Assembly: GCA_963556195.1 (NCBI GenBank)
Contig: CAUVYP010000244.1
Coordinates: forward strand, 310,001 to 374,000
From: Sepiola atlantica
Taxonomy: Eukaryota > Mollusca > Cephalopoda > Sepiida > Sepiolidae
Direction of reading: 5' to 3'
DNA: 64,000 nt
Shown: positions 41,027 to 53,116 of the stretch, in pieces
Layout: every line of letters begins with the position of its first letter
Numbering within the stretch: position 1 is the stretch's first letter
The notes under the pieces: model-generated
Database searches by the model: none
Seen by the model: only the letters and a program-made list of their open reading frames with translations
Told to the model about the DNA's origin: nothing
Position numbers and translations under genes: made by a program

Positions 41027-41395
41027 TTAGTGCGATTTTAAGTTGATATCGCTTGTGTTTATAACTTCCACATTTATACAAATTGTGCTCTGAAACTTTG
41101 CAGACATTAGCGGACACACATTTTCTACTGAAGTACCAAGTTTCAGAAGTTCAGCTCTTGTACTCCCGGAGATATGTCGATACAAACTGAATACGCAAAA
41201 CATCAACAAAATTTGATGCGATTTTAAGTTGATATCGCTTTTGTTTATAACTTCCACATTTATAAGAATTGTGCTCTGACACTTTGCAGACATTAGCGGA
41301 CACACATTTTCTACTGAAGTACCAAGTTTCAGAAGTTCAGCTCTTGTACTCCCGGAGATATGTCGATACAAACTGAATACGCAAAACATCAACAA
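41027..41395 (-). other. Two-monomer read-through open frame, copy 3
   Basis: Same change again, 3,348 bp after copy 2, matching the 18-mer period. The equivalent units at 39353 and 42701 read aaatttaatgcg, which keeps the stop, so the halves of the 18-mer differ at this base. Confidence 0.8.
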
Positions 41396-44002
41396 AATTT
41401 AGTGCGATTTAAAAGGTATATCGCTTGTGTTAATAACTTCCACATTTATAAGAATTGTGCTCCGAAACTTTGCAGACATTAGCGGACACACATTTTCTAC
41501 TGAAGTACCAAGTTTCAGAAGTTCAGCTCTTGTACTCCCGGAGATATGTCGATACAAACTGAATACGCAAAACATCAACAAAATTTAGTGCGATTTTAAG
41601 TTGATATCGCTTTTGTTAATAACTTCCACATTTATGAGAATTGTGCTCCGAAACTTTGCAGACAATAGCGGACACACATTTTCTACTGATGTACGAAGTT
41701 TCAGAAGTTCAGCTCTTGTACTCCCGGAGATATGTCGATACAAACTGAATACGCAAAACATAAACAAAATTTAGTGCGATTTAAAGTTGATAAGTCTTTT
41801 GTTAATAACTTCCACATTTATAAGAATTGTGCTCCGAAACTTTGCAGACATTAGCGGACACACATTTTCTACTGAAGTACCAAGTTTCAGAAGTTCAGCT
41901 CTTGTACTCCCGGAGATATGTCGATACAAACTGAATACGCAAAACATCAACAAAATTTAGTGCGATTTTAAGTTGATATAGCTTTTGTTTATAACTTCCA
42001 CATTTATAAGAATTGTGCTCCGAAACTTTGCAGACATTAGCGGACACACATTTTCTACTGAAGTACCAAGTTTCAGAAGTTCAGCTCTTGCACTCCCGGA
42101 GATATGTCGATACAAACTGAATACGCAAAACATCAACAAAATTTAGTGCGATTTTAAGTTGATATCGCTTGTGTTTATAACTTCCACATTTATACAAATT
42201 GTGCTCTGAAACTTTGCCGACATTAGCGGACACACATTTTCTACTGAAGTACCAAGTTTCAGAAGTTCAGCTCTTGTACTCCCGGAGATATGTCGATACA
42301 AACTGAATACGCAAAACATCAACAAAATTTAGTGCGATTTAAAAGGTATATCGCTTGTGTTAATAACTTCCACATTTATAAGAATTGTGCTCCGAAACTT
42401 TGCAGACATTAGCGGACACACATTTTCTACGGAAGTACCAAGTTTCAGAAGTTCAGCTCTTGTACTCCCGGAGATATGTCGATACAAACTGAATACGCAA
42501 AACATCAACAAAATTTAGTGCGATTTTAAGTTGATATCGCTTTTGTTTATAACTTCCACATTTATAAGAATTGTGCTCCGAAACTTTGCAGACCTTAGCG
42601 GACACACATTTTCTACTGAAGTACCAAGTTTCAGAAGTTCAGCTCTTGTACTCCCGGAGATATGTCGATACAAACTGAATACGCAAAACATCAACAAAAT
42701 TTAATGCGATTTTAAGTTGATATCGCTTTTGTTTATAACTTCCACATTTATAAGAATTGTGCTCTGACACTTTGCAGACATTAGCGGACACACATTTTCT
42801 ACTGAAGTACCAAGTTTCAGAAGTTCAGCTCTTGTACTCCCGGAGATATGTCGATACAAACTGAATACGCAAAACATCAACAAAATTTAGTGCGATTTAA
42901 AAGGTATATCGCTTGTGTTAATAACTTCCACATTTATAAGAATTGTGCTCCGAAACTTTGCAGACATTAGCGGACACACATTTTCTACTGAAGTACCAAG
43001 TTTCAGAAGTTCAGCTCTTGTACTCCCGGAGATATGTCGATACAAACTGAATACGCAAAACATCAACAAAATTTAGTGCGATTTTAAGTTGATATCGCTT
43101 TTGTTAATAACTTCCACATTTATGAGAATTGTGCTCCGAAACTTTGCAGACAATAGCGGACACACATTTTCTACTGATGTACGAAGTTTCAGAAGTTCAG
43201 CTCTTGTACTCCCGGAGATATGTCGATACAAACTGAATACGCAAAACATAAACAAAATTTAGTGCGATTTAAAGTTGATAAGTCTTTTGTTAATAACTTC
43301 CACATTTATAAGAATTGTGCTCTGAAACTTTGCAGACATTAGCGGACACACATTTTCTACTGAAGTACCAAGGTTCAGAAGTTCAGCTCTTGTACTCCCG
43401 GAGATATGTCGATACAAACTGAATACGCAAAACATCAACAAAATTTAGTGCGATTTTAAGTTGATATCGCTTTTGTTTATAACTTCCACATTTATAAGAA
43501 TTGTGCTCCGAAACTTTGCAGACATTAGCGGACACACATTTTCTACTGAAGTACCAAGTTTCAGAAGTTCAGCTCTTGCACTCCCGGAGATATGTCGATA
43601 CAAACTGAATACGCAAAACATCAACAAAATTTAGTGCGATTTTAAGTTGATATCGCTTGTGTTTATAACTTCCACATTTATACAAATTGTGCTCTGAAAC
43701 TTTGCAGACATTAGCGGACACACATTTTCTACTGAAGTACCAAGTTTCAGAAGTTCATCTCTTGTACTCCCGGAGATATGTCGATACAAACTGAATACGC
43801 AAAACATCAACAAAATTTAGTGCGATTTAAAAGGTATATCGCTTGTGTTAATAACTTCCACATTTATAAGAATTGTGCTCCGAAACTTTGCAGACATTAG
43901 CGGACACACATTTTCTACGGAAGTACCAAGTTTCAGAAGTTCAGCTCTTGTACTCCCGGAGATATGTCGATACAAACTGAATACGCAAAACATCAACAAA
44001 AT

Positions 44003-46420
44003 TTAGTGCGATTTTAAGTTGATATCGCTTTTGTTTATAACTTCCACATTTATAAGAATTGTGCTCCGAAACTTTGCAGACCTTAGCGGACACACATTTT
44101 CTACTGAAGTACCAAGTTTCAGAAGTTCAGCTCTTGTACTCCCGGAGATATGTCGATACAAACTGAATACGCAAAACATCAACAAAATTTAGTGCGATTT
44201 TAAGTTGATATCGCTTTTGTTTATAACTTCCACATTTATAAGAATTGTGCTCTGAAACTTTGCAGACATTAGCGGACACACATTTTATACTGAAGTACCA
44301 AGTTTCAGAAGTTCAGCTCTTGTACTCCCGGAGATATGTCGATACAAACTGAATACGCAAAACATCAACAAAATTTAGTGCGATTTTAAGTTGATATCGC
44401 TTTTGTTTATAACTTCCACATTTATAAGAATTGTGCTCTGAAACTTTGCAGACATTAGCGGACACACATTTTCTACTGAAGTACCAAGTTTCAGAAGTTC
44501 AGCTCTTGTACTCCCGGAGATATGTCGATACAAACTGAATACGCAAAACATCAACAAAATTTAGTGCGATTTAAAAGGTATATCGCTTGTGTTAATAACT
44601 TCCACATTTATAAGAATTGTGCTCCGAAACTTTGCAGACATTAGCGGACACACATTTTCTACTGAAGTACCAAGTTTCAGAAGTTCAGCTCTTGTACTCC
44701 CGGAGATATGTCGATACAAACTGAATACGCAAAACATCAACAAAATTTAGTGCGATTTTAAGTTGATATCGCTTTTGTTTATAACTTCCACATTGATGAG
44801 AATTGTGCTCCGAAACTTTGCAGACAATAGCGGACACACATTTTCTACTGAAGTACCAAGTTTCAGAAGTTCAGCTCTTGTACTCCCGGAGATATGTCGA
44901 TACAAACTGAATACGCAAAACATCAACAAAATTTAGTGCGATTTTAAGTTGATATCGCTTTTGTTTATAACTTCCACATTTATAAGAATTGTGCTCCGAA
45001 ACTTTGCAGACATTAGCGGACACACATTTTCTACTGAAGTACCAAGTTTCAGAAGTTCAGCTCTTGTACTCCCGGAGATATGTCGATACAAACTGAATAC
45101 GCAAAACATCAACAAAATTTAGTACGATTTTAAGTTGATATCGCTTTTGTTTATAACTTCCACATTTATACAAATTGTGCTCTGAAACTTTGCAGACATT
45201 AGCGGACACACATTTTCTACTGAAGTACCAAGTTTCAGAAGTTCAGCTCTTGTACTCCCGGAGATATGTCGATACAAACTGAATACGCAAAACATCAACA
45301 AAATTTAGTGCGATTTTAAGTTGATATCGCTTTTGTTTATAACTTCCACATTTATAAGAATTGTGCTCCGAAACTTTGCAGACATTAGCGGACACACATT
45401 TTCTACTGAAGTACCAAGTTTCAGAAGTTCAACTTTTGTACTCCCGGAGATATGTCGATACAAACTGAATACGCAAAACATCAACAAAATTTAGTGCGAT
45501 TTTAAGTTGATATCGCTTGCGTTTATAACTTCCACATTTATACAAATTGTGCTCTGAAACTTTGCAGACATTAGCAGACACACATTTTCTACTGAAGTAC
45601 CAAGTTTCAGAAGTTCAGCTCTTGTACTCCCGGAGATATGTCGATACAAACTGAATACGCAAAACATCAACACAATTTAGTGCGATTTAAAAGGTATATC
45701 GCTTGTGTTAATAACTTCCACATTTATAAGAATTGTGCTCTGAAACTTTGCAGACCTTAGCGGACACACATTTTCTACTGAAGTACCAAGTTTCATAAGT
45801 TCAGCTCTTGTACTCCCGGAGATATGTCGATACAAACTGAATACGCAAAACCTCAACAAAATTTAGTGCGATTTAAAAGGTATATCGCTTGTGTTAATAA
45901 CTTCCACATTTATACAAATTGTGCTCTGAAACTTTGCAGACATTAGCGGACACACATTTTCTACTGAAGTACCAAGTTTCAGAAGTTCAGCTCTTGTACT
46001 CCCGGAGATATGTCGATACAAACTGAATACGCAAAACATCAACAAAATTTAGTGCGATTTTAAGTTGATATCGCTTTTGTTTATAACTTCCACATTTATA
46101 AGAATTGTGCTCTGAAACTTTGCAGACATTAGCGGACACACATTTTCTACTGAAGTACCAAGTTTCAGAAGTTCAGCTCTTGTACTCCCGGAGATATGTC
46201 GATACAAACTGAATACGCAAAACATCAACAAAATTTAGTGCGATTTAAAAGGTATATCGCTTGTGTTAATAACTTCCACATTTATAAGAATTGTGCTCCG
46301 AAACTTTGCAGACATTAGCGGACACACATTTTCTACTGAAGTACCAAGTTTCAGAAGTTCAGCTCTTGTACTCCCGGAGATATGTCGATACAAACTGAAT
46401 ACGCAAAACATCAACAAAAT
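44003..46420. repeat. Transition region rich in mosaic monomers
   Basis: Thirteen units: A-r, AQ (ttttatactg), AQ, B, G/A mosaic (cattgatgag, gacaatagc, then normal gaagtaccaag), A, F-like (A left, tacaaattg), A (caacttttgtac), H, BrQ (ttcataag, aacctcaac), B/F mosaic, AQ, B. The gtacgattttaag and H variants that dominate the last 18 kb first appear here. Confidence 0.83.
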
Positions 46421-49400
46421 TTAGTGCGATTTTAAGTTGATATCGCTTTTGTTTATAACTTCCACATTTATGAGAATTGTGCTCCGAAACTGTGCAGACA
46501 ATAGCGGACACACATTTTCTACTAATGTACGAAGTTTCAGAAGTTCAGCTCTTGTACTCCCGGAGATATGTCGATACAAACTGAAATCGCAAAACATAAA
46601 CAAAATTTAGTGCGATTTAAAGTTGATAAGTCTTTTGTTAATAACTTCCACATTTATAAGAATTGTGCTCCGAAACTTTGCAGACATTAGCGGACACACA
46701 TTTTCTACTGAAGTACCAAGTTTCAGAAGTTCAGCTCTTGTACTCCCGGAGATATGTCGATACAAACTGAATACGCAAAACATCAACAACATTTAGTACG
46801 ATTTTAAGTTGATATCGCTTTTGTTTATAACTTCCACATTTATAAGAATTGTGCTCCGAAACTTTGCAGACATTAGCGGACACACATTTTCTACTGAAGT
46901 ACCAAGTTTCAGAAGTTCAGCTCTTGTACTCCCGGAGATATGTCGATACAAACTGAATACGCAAAACATCAACAAAATTTAGTGCGATTTTAAGTTGATA
47001 TCGCTTGTGTTTATAACTTCCACATTTATACAAATTGTGCTCTGAAACTTTGCAGACATTAGCGGACACACATTTTCTACTGAAGTACCAAGTTTCAGAA
47101 GTTCAGCTCTTGTACTCCCGGAGATATGTCGATACAAACTGAATACGCAAAACATCAACAAAATTTAGTGCGATTTTAAGTTGATATCGCTTTTGTTTAT
47201 AACTTCCACATTTATAAGAATTGTGCTCCGAAACTTTGCAGACATTAGCCGACACACATTTTCTACTGAAGTACCAAGTTTCAGAAGTTCAACTTTTGTA
47301 CTCCCGGAGATATGTCGATACAAACTGAATACGCAAAACATCAACAAAATTTAGTGCGATTTTAAGTTGATATCGCTTGCGTTTATAACTTCCACATTTA
47401 TACAAATTGTGCTCTGAAACTTTGCAGACATTAGCGGACACACATTTTCTACTGAAGTACCAAGTTTCAGAAGTTCAGCTCTTGTACTCCCGGAGATATG
47501 TCGATACAAACTGAATACGCAAAACATCAACAAAATTTAGTGCGATTTTAAGTTGATATCGCTTTTGTTTATAACTTCCACATTTACAAGAATTGTGCTC
47601 TGAAACTTTGCAGACCTTAGCGGACACACATTTTCTACTGAGGTACCAAGTTTCAGAAGTTCAGCTCTTGTACTCCCGGAGATATGTCGATACAAACTGA
47701 ATACGCAAAACATCAACAAAATTTAGTGCGATTTAAAAGGTATATCGCTTGTGTTAATAACTTCCACATTTATAAGAATTGTGCTCCGAAACTTTGCAGA
47801 CATTAGCGGACACACATTTTCTACTGAAGTACCAAGTTTCAGAAGTTCAGCTCTTGTACTCCCGGAGATATGTCGATACAAACTGAATACGCAAAACATC
47901 AACAAAATTTAGTACGATTTTAAGTTGATATCGCTTTTGTTTATAACTTCCACATTTATAAGAATTGTGCTCCGAAACTTTGCAGACATTAGCGGACACA
48001 CATTTTCTACTGAAGTACCAAGTTTCAGAAGTTCAGCTCTTGTACTCCCGGAGATATGTCGATACAAACTGAATACGCAAAACATCAACAAAATTTAGTG
48101 CGATTTTAAGTTGATATCGCTTGTGTTTATAACTTCCACATTTATACAAATTGTGCTCTGAAACTTTGCAGACATTAGCGGACACACATTTTCTACTGAA
48201 GTACCAAGTTTCAGAAGTTCAGCTCTTGTACTCCCGGAGATATGTCGATACAAACTGAATACGCAAAACATCAACAAAATTTAGTGCGATTTTAAGTTGA
48301 TATCGCTTTTGTTTATAACTTCCACATTTATAAGAATTGTGCTCTGAAACTTTGCAGACCTTAGCGGACACACATTTTCTACTGAAGTACCAAGTTTCAG
48401 AAGTTCAGCTCTTGTACTCCCGGAGATATGTCGATACAAACTGAATACGCAAAACATCAACAAAATTTAGTGCGATTTAAAAGGTATATCGCTAGTGTTA
48501 ATAACTTCCACATTTATAAGAATTGTGCTCCGAAACTTTGCAGACATTAGCGGACACACATTTTCTACTGAAGTACCAAGTTTCAGAAGTTCAGCTCTTG
48601 TACTCCCGGAGATATGTCGATACAAACTGAATACGCAAAACATCAACAAAATTTAGTGCGATTTTAAGTTGATATCGCTTTTGTTTATAACTTCCACATT
48701 TATAAGAATTGTGCTCCGAAACTTTGCAGACATTAGCGGACACACATTTTCTACTGAAGTACCAAGTTTCAGAAGTTCAGCTCTTGTACTCCCGGAGATA
48801 TGTCGATACAAACTGAATACGCAAAACATCAACAAAATTTAGTGCGATTTTAAGTTGATATCGCTTGCGTTTATAACTTCCACATTTATACAAATTGTGC
48901 TCTGAAACTTTGCAGACATTAGCGGACACACATTTTCTACTGAAGTACCAAGTTTCAGAAGTTCAGCTCTTGTACTCCCGGAGATATGTCGATACAAACT
49001 GAATACGCAAAACATCAACACAATTTAGTGCGATTTAAAAGGTATATCGCTTGTGTTAATAACTTCCACATTTATAAGAATTGTGCTCTGAAACTTTGCA
49101 GACCTTAGCGGACACACATTTTCTACTGAAGTACCAAGTTTCAGAAGTTCAGCTCTTGTACTCCCGGAGATATGTCGATACAAACTGAATACGCAAAACA
49201 TCAACAAAATTTAGTGCGATTAAAAAGGTATATCGCTTGTGTTAATAACTTCCACATTTATAAGAATTGTGCTCCGAAACTTTGCAGACATTAGCGGACA
49301 CACATTTTCTACTGAAGTACCAAGTTTCAGAAGTTCAGCTCTTGTACTCCCGGAGATATGTCGATACAAACTGAATACGCAAAACATCAACAAAATTTAG

Positions 49401-50326
49401 TGCGATTTTAAGTTGATATCGCTTGTGTTTATAACTTCCACATTTATACAAATTGTGCTCTGAAACTTTGCAGACATTAGCGGACACACATTTTCTACTG
49501 AAGTACCAAGTTTCAGAAGTTCAGCTCTTGTACTCCCGGAGATATGTCGATACAAACTGAATACGCAAAACATCAACAAAATTTAGTGCGATTTTAAGTT
49601 GATATCGCTTTTGTTTATAACTTCCACATTTATAAGAATTGTGCTCTGAAACTTTGCAGACATTAGCGGACACACATTTTCTACTGAAGTACCAAGTTTC
49701 AGAAGTTCAGCTCTTGTACTCCCGGAGATATGTCGATACAAACTGAATACGCAAAACATCAACAAAATTTAGTGCGATTTAAAAGGTATATCGCTTGTGT
49801 TAATAACTTCCACATTTATAAGAATTGTGCTCCGAAACTTTGCAGACATTAGCGGACACACATTTTCTACTGAAGTACCAAGTTTCAGAAGTTCAGCTCT
49901 TGTACTCCCGGAGATATGTCGATACAAACTGAATACGCAAAACATCAACAAAATTTAGTGCGATTTTAAGTTGATATCGCTTTTGTTTATAACTTCCACA
50001 TTTATGAGAATTGTGCTCCGAAACTTTGCAGACCTTAGCGGACACACATTTTCTACTGAAGTACCAAGTTTCATAAGTTCAGCTCTTGTACTCCCGGAGA
50101 TATGTCGATACAAACTGAATACGCAAAACCTCAACAAAATTTAGTGCGATTTAAAAGGTATATCGCTTGTGTTAATAACTTCCACATTTATACAAATTGT
50201 GCTCTGAAACTTTGCAGACATTAGCGGACACACATTTTCTACTGAAGTACCAAGTTTCAGAAGTTCAGCTCTTGTACTCCCGGAGATATGTCGATACAAA
50301 CTGAATACGCAAAACATCAACAAAAT
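46421..50326. repeat. 21-monomer superunit (3,906 bp)
   Basis: It starts with G'-C' and ends at the next G'-C'. It contains repeated quartets of A (gtacgattttaag), F, A-rQ, B, with H units at 47351 and 48839, and ends with BrQ, B*, F, AQ, B, an rQ mosaic (aacctcaac, ttcataag) and a B/F mosaic. The A unit at 47165 (caacttttgtac) repeats that at 45305, 1,860 bp earlier. Confidence 0.82.
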
Positions 50327-53116
50327 TTAGTGCGATTTTAAGTTGATATCGCTTTTGTTTATAACTTCCACATTTATAAGAATTGTGCTCTGAAACTTTG
50401 CAGACAATAGCGGACACACATTTTCTACTAATGTACGAAGTTTCAGAAGTTCAGCTCTTGTACTCCCGGAGATATGTCGATACAAACTGAATACGCAAAA
50501 CATAAACAAAATTTAGTGCGATTTAAAGTTGATAAGTCTTTTGTTAATAACTTCCACATTTATAAGAATTGTGCTCCGAAACTTTGCAGACATTAGCGGA
50601 CACACATTTTCTACTGAAGTACCAAGTTTCAGAAGTTCAGCTCTTGTACTCCCGGAGATATGTCGATACAAACTGAATACGCAAAACATAAACAAAATTT
50701 AGTGCGATTTAAAGTTGATAAGTCTTTTGTTAATAACTTCCACATTTATAAGAATTGTGCTCCGAAACTTTGCAGACATTAGCGGACACACATTTTCTAC
50801 TGAAGTACCAAGTTTCAGAAGTTCAGCTCTTGTACTCCCGGAGATATGTCGATACAAACTGAATACGCAAAACATCAACAAAATTTAGTACGATTTTAAG
50901 TTGATATCGCTTTTGTTTATAACTTCCACATTTATAAGAATTGTGCTCCGAAACTTTGCAGACATTAGCGGACACACATTTTCTACTGAAGTACCAAGTT
51001 TCAGAAGTTCAGCTCGTGTACTCCCGGAGATATGTCGATACAAACTGAATACGCAAAACATCAACAAAATTTAGTGCGATTTTAAGTTGATATCGCTTGT
51101 GTTTATAACTTCCACATTTATACAAATTGTGCTCTGAAACTTTTCAGACATTAGCGGACACACATTTTCTACTGAAGTGCCAAGTTTCAGAAGTTCAGCT
51201 CTTGTACTCCCGGAGATATGTCGATACAAACTGAATACGCAAAACATCAACAAAATTTAGTGCGATTTTAAGTTGATATCGCTTGTGTTTATAACTTCCA
51301 CATTTATACAAATTGTGCTCTGAAACTTTGCAGACATTAGCGGACACACATTTTCTACTGAAGTACCAAGTTTCAGAAGTTCAGCTCTTGTACTCCCGGA
51401 GATATGTCGATACAAACTGAATACGCAAAACATCAACAAAATTTAGTGCGATTTTAAGTTGATATCGCTTTTGTTTATAACTTCCACATTTATAAGAATT
51501 GTGCTCTGAAACTTTGCAGACCTTAGCGGACACACATTTTCTACTGAAGTACCAAGTTTCAGAAGTTCAGCTCTTGTACTCCCGGAGATATGTCGATACA
51601 AACTGAATACGCAAAACATCAACAAAATTTAGTGCGATTTAAAAGGTATATCGCTTGTGTTAATAACTTCCACATTTATAAGAATTGTGCTCCGAAACTT
51701 TGCAGACATTAGCGGACACACATTTTCTACTGAAGTACCAAGTTTCAGAAGTTCAGCTCTTGTACTCCCGGAGATATGTCGATACAAACTGAATACGCAA
51801 AACATCAACAAAATTTAGTGCGATTTTAAGTTGATATCGCTTTTGTTTATAACTTCCACATTTATAAGAATTGTGCTCCGAAACTTTGCAGACATTAGCG
51901 GACACACATTTTCTACTGAAGTACCAAGTTTCAGAAGTTCAGCTCTTGTACTCCCGGAGATATGTCGATACAAACTGAATACGCAAAACATCAACAAAAT
52001 TTAGTGCGATTTTAAGTTGATATCGCTTTTGTTTATAACTTCCACATTTATACAAATTGTGCTCTGAAACTTTGCAGACATTAGCGGACACACATTTTCT
52101 ACTGAAGTACCAAGTTTCAGAAGTTCAGCTCTTGTACTCCCGGAGATATGTCGATACAAACTGAATACGCAAAACATCAACACAATTTAGTGCGATTTAA
52201 AAGGTATATCGCTTGTGTTAATAACTTCCACATTTATAAGAATTGTGCTCTGAAACTTTGCAGACCTTAGCGGACACACATTTTCTACTGAAGTACCAAG
52301 TTTCAGAAGTTCAGCTCTTGTACTCCCGGAGATATGTCGATACAAACTGAATACGCAAAACATCAACAAAATTTAGTGCGATTAAAAAGGTATATCGCTT
52401 GTGTTAATAACTTCCACATTTATAAGAATTGTGCTCCGAAACTTTGCAGACATTAGCGGACACACATTTTCTACTGAAGTACCAAGTTTCAGAAGTTCAG
52501 CTCTTGTACTCCCGGAGATATGTCGATACAAACTGAATACGCAAAACATCAACAAAATTTAGTGCGATTTTAAGTTGATATCGCTTGTGTTTATAACTTC
52601 CACATTTATACAAATTGTGCTCTGAAACTTTGCAGACATTAGCGGACACACATTTTCTACTGAAGTACCAAGTTTCAGAAGTTCAGCTCTTGTACTCCCG
52701 GAGATATGTCGATACAAACTGAATACGCAAAACATCAACAAAATTTAGTGCGATTTTAAGTTGATATCGCTTTTGTTTATAACTTCCACATTTATAAGAA
52801 TTGTGCTCTGAAACTTTGCAGACATTAGCGGACACACATTTTCTACTGAAGTACCAAGTTTCAGAAGTTCAGCTCTTGTACTCCCGGAGATATGTCGATA
52901 CAAACTGAATACGCAAAACATCAACAAAATTTAGTGCGATTTAAAAGGTATATCGCTTGTGTTAATAACTTCCACATTTATAAGAATTGTGCTCCGAAAC
53001 TTTGCAGACATTAGCGGACACACATTTTCTACTGAAGTACCAAGTTTCAGAAGTTCAGCTCTTGTACTCCCGGAGATATGTCGATACAAACTGAATACGC
53101 AAAACATCAACAAAAT
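50327..53116. repeat. 15-monomer superunit (2,790 bp) with doubled C' and F
   Basis: Order: G' (Q form), C', C', A (gtacgattttaag), F (cttttcagac), F, A-rQ, B, A, F-like, BrQ, B*, F, AQ, B. Compared with the previous superunit, C' and F are each duplicated as single monomers, and several units are missing. The marker gctcgtgtactcc appears near 51012. Confidence 0.82.

Larger units (their letters stand above)
37307..44002. repeat. 18-monomer HOR (3,348 bp), two tandem copies
   Basis: Copies at 37307-40654 and 40655-44002. Order: BrQ (cttccatagttat), B*, F, AQ (ctctgacact), B, G', C', A (ttgcactcc), F, B, A-r, AQ (ctctgacact), B, G', C' (caaggttcag), A (ttgcactcc), F, B. Markers repeat at 3,348 bp, for example cttccatagttat near 37346 and 40694. 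Each copy contains two near-identical halves of AQ-B-G'-C'-A-F-B. Confidence 0.88.
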
